From assembly GCA_913061345.1 (NCBI GenBank), contig CAJXTZ010000067.1, positions 1-10,699 of the forward strand: a stretch of 10,699 bases of DNA. Direction: 5' to 3'. The translations under genes were made by a program, and so were the position numbers. The notes under the pieces were generated by a model. That model did no database searches, was not told the DNA's origin, and worked only from the letters and a program-made list of their open reading frames with translations. The DNA is from an uncultured Erythrobacter sp. Its GTDB lineage: Bacteria; Pseudomonadota; Alphaproteobacteria; Sphingomonadales; Sphingomonadaceae. This document shows positions 5,795 through 10,699 of the stretch, in pieces; the first letter of the stretch is position 1, and each line of letters begins with the position of its first letter.

Positions 5795-6739
5795 ATGGCC
5801 GAAGCAGCAATCGAAATCCGCGATCTGGTGAAGGAATATGCAGGTTCGGGCGACGAACCGCCCAAGCTTGCGCTGAAAGGCGTCAGCTTCGATGTGCCTG
5901 AAGGCAGCGTTTTTGGCCTGCTGGGCCCCAACGGTGCGGGCAAGTCCACGCTGATCAATATCATGGCGGGCCTGGTCAACAAGACCGGGGGGCAGGTAAA
6001 GATCTGGGGTCATGATATCGATACCGATCACCGCAACGCAAAGCTGAACATCGGCATCGTGCCGCAGGAAATCGTGTTCGATCCTTTCTTCACTCCGTTC
6101 GAGGTGCTGGAGAACCAGGGCGGCTTCTACGGCATATCGAAGGCACTGCGCCGGTCGGAGGAATTGCTGAAGGCGGTGCGACTGGAAGACAAGCGCAATG
6201 CCTATGCCCGGACATTGTCGGGCGGGATGAAGCGGCGGCTGCTGATCGCCAAGGCCATGGTCCATTCCCCGCCGATCCTGGTGCTGGACGAGCCGACCGC
6301 CGGCGTGGACGTGGAACTGCGCAAGCAGTTGTGGGATTTGGTGAACGATCTCAATGCGGAAGGGGTGACCGTGGTGCTGACCACGCATTACCTGGAAGAG
6401 GCGGAGGAGCTGTGCGAGCAGATCGCCATCATCAATCATGGCGAACTGATCGCCAACAAGCCCACGCGCGAACTGGTGGGCATGATGGGCGAGAAGATTG
6501 TCGCCGTGACAGTCGACGCGGATATCGACGGGCTGCCTTCGGACCCGCGCTTTCACAAGTGCGAGAAGGTGGGCGAACGGGTGATGGAGATCACCTTCGA
6601 CAAGAGTGAGACGACCGCGGGGCAGGTGCTGGCGCAGGTGCAGCAGCAAGGCTTCGTGATCGACGATGTATCTACTCGCGAAGCCGATCTGGAGGATGTC
6701 TTCGTCCAGTTGACTTCGCAGGATGACGCCTTGCAATAG
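5795..6739 (+). CDS. ABC transporter ATP-binding protein (YadG-like, ABC-2 type)
   Basis: A 314-residue ATPase subunit. In order: Walker A GPNGAGKST (44-52), Q-loop VPQE (89-92), signature LSGGMKRR (141-148), Walker B ILVLDEP (161-167), D-loop AGVD (169-172) and switch His198 (TTHYLEEAEEL), then a C-terminal extension of about 85 residues. Stretches such as LVNKTGG, VPQEIVFDPF, NQGGFYG and DEPTAGVDVELR resemble E. coli YadG (308 residues), whose partner is the ABC-2 permease YadH. Here no permease follows: the next gene is convergent, so the partner must be encoded elsewhere or may be missing. ATG 5795 was chosen because homology begins there and AAGGG lies 8 bases upstream; ATG 5735 would add 20 unlike residues and overlap the divergent gene. 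The substrate is unknown. Confidence 0.93.
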   Translation: MAEAAIEIRDLVKEYAGSGDEPPKLALKGVSFDVPEGSVFGLLGPNGAGKSTLINIMAGLVNKTGGQVKIWGHDIDTDHRNAKLNIGIVPQEIVFDPFFTPFEVLENQGGFYGISKALRRSEELLKAVRLEDKRNAYARTLSGGMKRRLLIAKAMVHSPPILVLDEPTAGVDVELRKQLWDLVNDLNAEGVTVVLTTHYLEEAEELCEQIAIINHGELIANKPTRELVGMMGEKIVAVTVDADIDGLPSDPRFHKCEKVGERVMEITFDKSETTAGQVLAQVQQQGFVIDDVSTREADLEDVFVQLTSQDDALQ

Positions 6740-6784
6740 TCGCGTGGTGTTTTCTATCAGCCGGTGCCTTGCGCAATGCCGTGG

Positions 6785-6946
6785 CTAATCAGGCGCTTCC
6801 ACATCGCGCCGCCACTTGTGCTTGCCCACGCGTTTTATCGATTTGTTGCAATGCGCGCAGCGGCTGACGAACGTTTCGCCATTCCAATCGGCACGGCGAC
6901 CGAACGGTTTGTGCCGGTCGAACAGACAAAGAAATTGCGAGAGCAT
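6785..6946 (-). CDS. Small Cys/His (zinc-ribbon-like) protein, 53 aa
   Basis: A minus-strand frame of 53 codons starting MLSQFLCLFDRHKPFGRR and ending TAG at 6785. The spacing of Cys7, His12, Cys30 and Cys33 (SRCAHC) looks like a small zinc-binding fold, followed by a basic segment (KSIKRVGKHKWRR, 35-47). GAAGGG (plus-strand 6953-6958) lies 6 bases from ATG 6946, a strong ribosome site that fits this start and not the out-of-frame ATG four bases upstream. It resembles small uncharacterised proteins with a C-x-F-D-x-H ... C-x-x-C pattern that I recall from sphingomonads, but I cannot confirm that. Its 3' end is convergent with the ABC gene, 45 bases apart. No known function; DNA, RNA or protein binding is possible. 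Confidence 0.7.
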   Translation of the reverse strand: MLSQFLCLFDRHKPFGRRADWNGETFVSRCAHCNKSIKRVGKHKWRRDVEAPD

Positions 6947-6978
6947 CCATCACCCTTCCCGACTGATGTTCATGGTCG

Positions 6979-6997
6979 CATCGCCCCTGTTGCGATG
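6979..6997. repeat. Inverted repeat between the small Cys/His gene and nadB
   Basis: CATCGC (6979-6984) and GCGATG (6992-6997) form a 6-bp stem with a 7-base loop, followed by TTTT (6998-7001). It lies in the divergent gap 6947-7122, so it may be an operator or a weak plus-strand terminator. The role is not decidable by eye. Confidence 0.3.
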
Positions 6998-7122
6998 TTT
7001 TGCTGCAGTGCAGAATAACACTACGTAACATCCCTTGGCAATCGCGCCGTGCAGCATGCGAACTTCGCATTCCTGGCATCCGGCCTTGCGGCTGCTGGGG
7101 ACTGCGGGCAAGGGTTTGCGCG

Positions 7123-8715
7123 ATGAGCAAGAAATCGACCGAATATGATGTGCTGATCATCGGTTCCGGCGCGGCGGGGCTGACGGCGGCGCTGACGCTG
7201 GCGACGCGGCTGCGGGTGCTGGTGCTGGCCAAGGGCAAGCTGACCAGCGGCTCCACCGCGTGGGCACAGGGCGGGATCGCCGCCGTGCTGGATGCTGGCG
7301 ACACGTTTGACGATCACATCAGGGATACGATGGTCGCGGGCGCGGGTCTGAACGACCGCGAAACCGTGGAGTTCGTGATCGAGCGCGCACCTGCCGCAAT
7401 CGATCGTCTGTGCGAGCTGGGCGTGCCTTTTAACCGCGCAAGCGGAGACTTGCATCTTACCCGCGAGGGCGGCCATTCGCACCGCCGCATCGTGCATGTA
7501 AACGATGCCACGGGCTGGGCAGTGCAAGCGGCGCTGTTGAAGGCGGCGGAGGAAAATCCCAATATCACCCTGCTTCCCGATCGCAGTTGCATCGACCTCA
7601 TCACCGGGCGCCACGAAACGAAATATTCGGGCAGCGGGCGCGTGTGGGGTGCCTATGCGCTGGATACCGCGACGGGAAAGGTGGAGGCCTATACTGCGCG
7701 CGCCACGATCATGGCGGCGGGCGGGGCGGGGCGCGTCTACCAGTTCTCCACCGCGCCGCGCGGGGCGACGGGCGATGGCATCGCTATGGCATGGCGCGCA
7801 GGCGCACGCGTCTCCAACATGGAGATGATGCAGTTCCACCCCACCTGCCTCTATAACCTGGAAGTGAAGAACTTCCTGATCACAGAGGCCGTGCGCGGGG
7901 AGGGCGGGCGTCTGTTCCATCCCGAGACCGGGCACCGCTTCATGCAGGATTACGATGCCGAGCGGATGGAACTGGCCCCGCGCGATGTCGTGGCCCGCGC
8001 CATCGACGATCAGATCAAGCGTTTCGGCCTGGACTACGTGCACCTCGATATCAGTCACCAATCGCCCGAATTCGTGCGCGAGCATTTCCCCACCATTTAC
8101 GAAAAGCTGCTGGGCCTGGGCATCGATATGACGACAGCCCCCATCCCCGTGGTGCCGGCGCAACACTATACCTGCGGCGGGGTGATGATAGACCTGAATG
8201 GCCGTACCGATCTGCCGGGCCTTTACGCTGCGGGCGAATGTACCGAGAGCGGTCTGCACGGGGCCAATCGCCTTGCTTCCAATTCGCTGCTCGAATGCTT
8301 CGTTTTCGGAGAAGCCGCTGCGCGCGACGTGCTGACGCACTGGGATGGCTTCGAGGCCACGCCCGCCATTCGGGAATGGGACGAAAGCCGCGTGACCGAT
8401 TCCGACGAGGAAGTGGTTATCAAGCAGAACTGGACCGAGATCCGGAGGATGATGTGGAACTATGTCGGCATCGTGCGCACCACCAAACGGCTGGAGCGTG
8501 CAAAGAACCGTATCGACATGTTGACGGGCGAGATCGAGGATTACTACGGCAATTTCCGCGTCACCACCGACCTGATCGAACTCAGAAACCTGCACCAGTG
8601 CGCAGACCTGATCGTGCAGAGCGCCCTGCGCCGCCACGAAAGCCGCGGGCTGCACTACACGCTGAATTATCCTCATACGGATGATGAGGTGAGAGATACC
8701 GTCCTGGTGCCCTGA
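7123..8715 (+). CDS. nadB: L-aspartate oxidase
   Basis: A 530-residue FAD enzyme that oxidises L-aspartate to iminoaspartate, the first step of de novo NAD synthesis; NadA then makes quinolinate. Visible: the FAD-binding IIGSGAAGL (12-20), GSTAWAQGGIAA (43-54), HLTREGGHSHRRI (111-123), DGIAMAWRAGARV (218-230), QFHPT (237-241), GEGGRLF (259-265), LAPRDVVARAID (284-295), HYTCGGV (348-354) and GLHGANRLASNSLLEC (377-392). By alignment with E. coli NadB the active-site residues His239, Arg287, His348 and Arg383 are all kept. Length matches the family (E. coli 540). The start is set by AAGGG (7110-7114), 8 bases before the ATG; the frame is open 41 codons further upstream without a better start. 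nadA and nadC are not in the window, so it appears to be transcribed alone. Confidence 0.97.
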   Translation: MSKKSTEYDVLIIGSGAAGLTAALTLATRLRVLVLAKGKLTSGSTAWAQGGIAAVLDAGDTFDDHIRDTMVAGAGLNDRETVEFVIERAPAAIDRLCELGVPFNRASGDLHLTREGGHSHRRIVHVNDATGWAVQAALLKAAEENPNITLLPDRSCIDLITGRHETKYSGSGRVWGAYALDTATGKVEAYTARATIMAAGGAGRVYQFSTAPRGATGDGIAMAWRAGARVSNMEMMQFHPTCLYNLEVKNFLITEAVRGEGGRLFHPETGHRFMQDYDAERMELAPRDVVARAIDDQIKRFGLDYVHLDISHQSPEFVREHFPTIYEKLLGLGIDMTTAPIPVVPAQHYTCGGVMIDLNGRTDLPGLYAAGECTESGLHGANRLASNSLLECFVFGEAAARDVLTHWDGFEATPAIREWDESRVTDSDEEVVIKQNWTEIRRMMWNYVGIVRTTKRLERAKNRIDMLTGEIEDYYGNFRVTTDLIELRNLHQCADLIVQSALRRHESRGLHYTLNYPHTDDEVRDTVLVP

Positions 8716-8786
8716 CGACGCATTATGCCTTTCAGCCCGATAACCACCCCGTTCATCTTGCGGACTGCCTTTTTTTGGCCTTTTTT

Positions 8787-8811
8787 GAAACCATCCCCGT
8801 TACTGGCCGTT
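8787..8811 (+). promoter_or_regulatory. Weak EcfG-type promoter candidate
   Basis: GAAAC (8787-8791), 16 bases, then CGTT (8808-8811). One -35 base departs from GGAAC, and the distance to the lipoprotein ATG is 65 bases rather than the 38-40 seen at the other sites. It sits in the 161-base gap after nadB, just after two T-tracts (8769-8776 and 8781-8786). A candidate only. Confidence 0.3.
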
Positions 8812-8876
8812 GTTGGGGGCAAGACTGAAAATAATGGCGGCAGCGCAGTTGTCGTGAACACGGATGGAGAACACGA

Positions 8877-9152
8877 ATGAAAAAGCTTATTCTTATTGCC
8901 ACGGCTCCCGCGCTTGCTCTCGCTGCCTGCGGTGAAGACAGTGCAGTCGAAGAACGCGGCGACATGCTGGAAGAACAGGCTGACGCAGTCGAGAACGTTG
9001 GCGATGATCGCGCCGGTCAGCTTGAGGAAATGGCTGACGAAGCCGATACCGATGCCCGCGAAGACATGCTGAACGAGCGTGCCGAGGAAATCGACGACAT
9101 TGGCGACGACGCGGCAGACGCTCTGAACGAGCGCGCCGACGAGATGGAATAG
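8877..9152 (+). CDS. Small acidic lipoprotein with internal duplication
   Basis: A 91-residue envelope protein. MKKLILIATAPALALAAC is a standard lipoprotein signal with lipidated Cys18. The 73 residues after the cysteine contain 31 Asp/Glu, 5 Arg and no Lys, so the mature protein is strongly negative and probably forms an extended helix. It consists of two related units: residues about 27-59 (GDMLEEQADAVENVGDD... EEMADEA) and 63-91 (EDMLNERAEEIDDIGDD... NERADEM), both with the DML...GDD pattern. No family is recognised; a role as spacer, cation-binding or stress lipoprotein is speculation. GGAGA (8866-8870) lies 6 bases before the ATG. A weak EcfG-like site is upstream and a clear terminator follows. 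Confidence 0.85.
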   Translation: MKKLILIATAPALALAACGEDSAVEERGDMLEEQADAVENVGDDRAGQLEEMADEADTDAREDMLNERAEEIDDIGDDAADALNERADEME

Positions 9153-9188
9153 CGCATATACGACCGATCAAACGGTCATTTGCAGGAT

Positions 9189-9216
9189 GGCCCTCGCCAG
9201 CACGGCGGGGGCCTTT
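9189..9216 (+). terminator. Rho-independent terminator
   Basis: A 10-bp stem, GGCCCTCGCC (9189-9198) with GGCGGGGGCC (9204-9213), has one G-U pair and a 5-base loop, and is followed by TTTCGCGTTT. It lies 36 bases after the acidic lipoprotein stop. A smaller stem, GACCG/CGGTC (9162-9177), precedes it. No T-run on the opposite strand, so it acts in the plus direction. Confidence 0.85.
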
Positions 9217-9276
9217 CGCGTTTCAGGGTGAGTTTGCCGGCATTGTTTGCGCCGTGCCAACTGGAATGGCGGTGTC

Positions 9277-9495
9277 TCAGTCCATCATCAGCAGGATGGC
9301 AAAGGTGAGGCCCGTTGCGGCGAGGAAAAGCCGCCAGCTCCAGAACAGGGTGAAGTCTGCGCCGACCTCCGGCACGATCACGTCGAACGGGAAAACCACC
9401 AGCGCCCCTCCGGTCGATCCGCCCGAGCCGATAAACAGCGCCACCAGCAGGGTCAGAAAGATTCCGAATGGTATCGCCTTGAGCATTGCGGTCAT
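9277..9495 (-). CDS. Small membrane protein, two predicted helices
   Basis: A 72-residue protein with hydrophobic segments at about 5-27 (PFGIFLTLLVALFIG) and 48-70 (TLFWSWRLFLAATGLTFAILLMM), joined by a glycine/serine turn and a stretch with two acidic residues. It is most likely a small inner-membrane protein. No family is recognised. ATG 9495 was chosen because GGAG (plus-strand 9503-9506) sits 7 bases away; the longer frame from 9540 has no ribosome site and would add a non-membrane N-terminus. Its stop lies 61 bases from the plus-strand terminator of the convergent lipoprotein gene. The function cannot be told from sequence. Confidence 0.7.
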   Translation of the reverse strand: MTAMLKAIPFGIFLTLLVALFIGSGGSTGGALVVFPFDVIVPEVGADFTLFWSWRLFLAATGLTFAILLMMD

Positions 9496-10087
9496 GAGTG
9501 AACTCCCGTCCTCGCTGAAACTGCGATGTGTTTGCGCCATGCAATTGGTGTCGCGCGATATGGCTCCTGCCTACCTCGGTTTGGTTAAGACTGGCTTTAG
9601 TTGATGCAATGTCGCGCATCGCGATGCGATTGTTTTGAGGCCTGCGACCCTGACAGGATTTTTTTCCGCAGAATGATTTTGCCTCTTGCACTGTTCGCGA
9701 GGTGAGGATGGACCACGCGTCGCGCCGTATTGGCGGCGTGGTACACCCGGCAGTCGGATTTGGTACGGCTGTTAATCGGCGTTAATCCCCTTGCGTGCTC
9801 GCCTCGCCTGATTCACAAGGGGTGGTGGTTGTCTTGCCATAGCGACCTACTAGACCTAGCTTTACGAAGCAGCGCGACACGTTTCGCGACACAGCTTTCG
9901 AGTCGGTCCGGTAGGCGCAAATGGCCAGCTTCCAACAGAGGCGCGGGAGATAAGTAATCGCCCGCCGATGCATGAGCGAAGGTGTGCTGGCAGCTTGCCA
10001 GCTTCGAATCGGATCATGCGGATCGAATAGGGGCAAGGGACATCGAAACGATGTCGTTTGACTACATTGAACGGGGAACAGGGCCAG
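9496..10087. other. 592-base region without a convincing gene (nrdA leader)
   Basis: No frame here has both a family signature and a good ribosome site. What can be seen: TTAA-N7-TTTA at 9585-9599 and TTAA-N6-TTAA at 9772-9785, both close to the CtrA half-site pattern; CCCCTTG/CAAGGGG at 9787-9793 and 9816-9822; a CTAG-AC-CTAG element at 9850-9859; an 8-base direct repeat CGCGACAC at 9873 and 9885; GANTC sites at 9810 and 10006; and a perfect inverted repeat at 9986-10002. It probably holds the promoters of the minus-strand membrane-protein gene and of nrdA. None of these elements is proven. Confidence 0.6.
9986..10002. repeat. Perfect inverted repeat upstream of nrdA
   Basis: GCTGGCA, GCT, TGCCAGC: a 7-bp perfect inverted repeat with a 3-base centre, 85 bases before the nrdA start. 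No T-run follows, so an operator or a leader hairpin is more likely than a terminator. Confidence 0.45.
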
Positions 10088-10699
10088 ATGGAATTCCGGA
10101 ACGGAGACGATACAGCGATGGGGCTGGACGAACACACTACGGACGAGGCCGAAACCAACCTGGCAAAACAGGGGCGGGCAACGAAGCCTGCCGACAAGAA
10201 AGCGGTAAGTATGGAAAAGAACGACATGGGCAGCGAAGAACTGGTGAGTGAAGCGGCGGCCGGGGTGCTGGCCGAGGCCACCAAGGCTGCCCTCAAGCCC
10301 CAGAGCGATTCAAAGACGGTGAACCCGCGCCGTTTCACCATCACAACCGATCCCGCGCGCGATGCCAACCTGACCGAATTCGGCAAGGAAACGCTGACCG
10401 ATCGCTATCTGCTGCCGAACGAGAGCTATCAGGACCTGTTCGCCCGCGTGGCCGATGCCTATGCCGATGACCAAGAGCACGCGCAGCGGCTGTACGACTA
10501 CATTTCCAACCTCTGGTTCATGCCCGCAACGCCCGTCCTCTCCAACGGCGGCACCGGGCGCGGCCTGCCGATCTCGTGCTATCTCAATTCAGTGTCGGAC
10601 AGCCTCGATGGCATCGTCAACACCTGGAACGAGAACGTCTGGCTGGCCTCCAAGGGCGGCGGCATCGGCACCTATTGGGGCAATGTGCGCGGTATCGGA
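10088..10699 (+). CDS. nrdA: Ribonucleoside-diphosphate reductase alpha subunit, 3'-truncated
   Basis: The first 204 codons of an NrdA-type catalytic subunit, which reduces ribonucleotides to deoxyribonucleotides; the gene runs off the window in frame. Homology starts near residue 80: RRFTITTDPARDANLTEFGKETLTDRYLLP, then NLWFMPATPVLSNGGTGRGLPISCYLNS (141-168) with Cys164, the first redox-active cysteine (E. coli Cys225 position), and NVWLASKGGGIGTYWG (183-198). No ATP-cone is visible at the N-terminus. Residues 1-79 are charged, Ala/Lys/Glu-rich and look disordered. Several starts are possible: ATG 10088 (GGGGA 10 bases upstream), 10118 (GGAGA 10 bases upstream), 10211 and 10226. I chose the first because the frame upstream offers no ATG and the coding character is continuous from there. 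A small-subunit gene would be expected downstream. Confidence 0.93.
   Translation, partial: MEFRNGDDTAMGLDEHTTDEAETNLAKQGRATKPADKKAVSMEKNDMGSEELVSEAAAGVLAEATKAALKPQSDSKTVNPRRFTITTDPARDANLTEFGKETLTDRYLLPNESYQDLFARVADAYADDQEHAQRLYDYISNLWFMPATPVLSNGGTGRGLPISCYLNSVSDSLDGIVNTWNENVWLASKGGGIGTYWGNVRGIG

Noticed and set aside
7021..8676. 551-codon open frame antisense to nadB
   Set aside because: nadB matches its family end to end, and the antisense frame shows no domain. Long antisense openness is common in GC-rich genomes. The same applies to antisense frames over guaA, the OYE-nth region, the ABC gene and the nrdA start.
9708..9785. 25-codon frame with GAGG upstream, possible leader peptide
   Set aside because: It is too short and unremarkable in composition, lies about 300 bases from nrdA, and has no attenuator structure directly after it.
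9846..9861. CTAG-AC-CTAG element as an NrdR box
   Set aside because: It shares the CTA...TAG core with the NrdR pattern, but too many positions differ and no second box is seen at about three helical turns.
9782..10135. 117-codon minus-strand frame over the nrdA leader
   Set aside because: No ribosome site or domain, Pro/Arg/Cys-rich composition, and it runs into the nrdA coding start on the other strand.
1..10699. Mobile elements, CRISPR arrays, tRNA or rRNA genes, defence systems
   Set aside because: No transposase, integrase, regularly spaced repeat, tRNA cloverleaf or rRNA segment was found; the only transposon sequence is the library adapter.

Overview
The window reads as a GC-rich alphaproteobacterial chromosome segment. 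It most likely comes from Sphingomonadales, possibly an Erythrobacter-like lineage. That placement rests on the remembered look of GuaA, L-aspartate oxidase and the ribonucleotide reductase alpha subunit, and on EcfG-type promoter motifs, which are typical of Alphaproteobacteria. The first 41 bases are not genomic: they are an Illumina Nextera i5 index plus the Read-1 transposase adapter, so real sequence starts at 42, inside guaA.

Layout: (1) 42-1058, the C-terminal two thirds of GMP synthase. (2) 1146-1589, a CHRD-domain lipoprotein with a perfect EcfG-type promoter just upstream. (3) 1762-4390, a three-gene unit of an old-yellow-enzyme family reductase, endonuclease III (nth) and a tryptophan-rich protein of unknown function, again behind a perfect EcfG-type promoter. 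(4) 4391-5736, a minus-strand block: a zinc-finger (zf-CHCC) protein, a small secreted protein with a near-perfect EcfG-type promoter, and a DUF924 protein. (5) 5795-6739, a YadG-like ABC ATPase without its permease. (6) 6785-6946 on the minus strand, a 53-residue Cys/His protein that is easily missed. (7) 7123-8715, nadB. (8) 8877-9152, a very acidic lipoprotein with an internal duplication, followed by a good intrinsic terminator. (9) 9277-9495 on the minus strand, a two-helix membrane protein. (10) 9496-10087, a long region without a convincing gene. (11) 10088-10699, the 5' part of nrdA, cut by the window end.

Most genes are housekeeping: purine synthesis, NAD synthesis, deoxyribonucleotide supply and base-excision repair. 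I see no phage, transposon, CRISPR array or defence system, and no clearly new system. The pattern most worth following is regulatory. Three transcription units carry GGAAC-N17-(C/G)GTT, the promoter motif of the alphaproteobacterial general-stress sigma factor EcfG, each with 38-40 bases between the -10 element and the start codon. A fourth unit has a weaker match. If real, this stretch holds a cluster of general-stress genes: envelope lipoproteins, a flavin reductase, oxidative DNA repair, and two proteins of unknown function (the one coupled to nth and the DUF924 protein).
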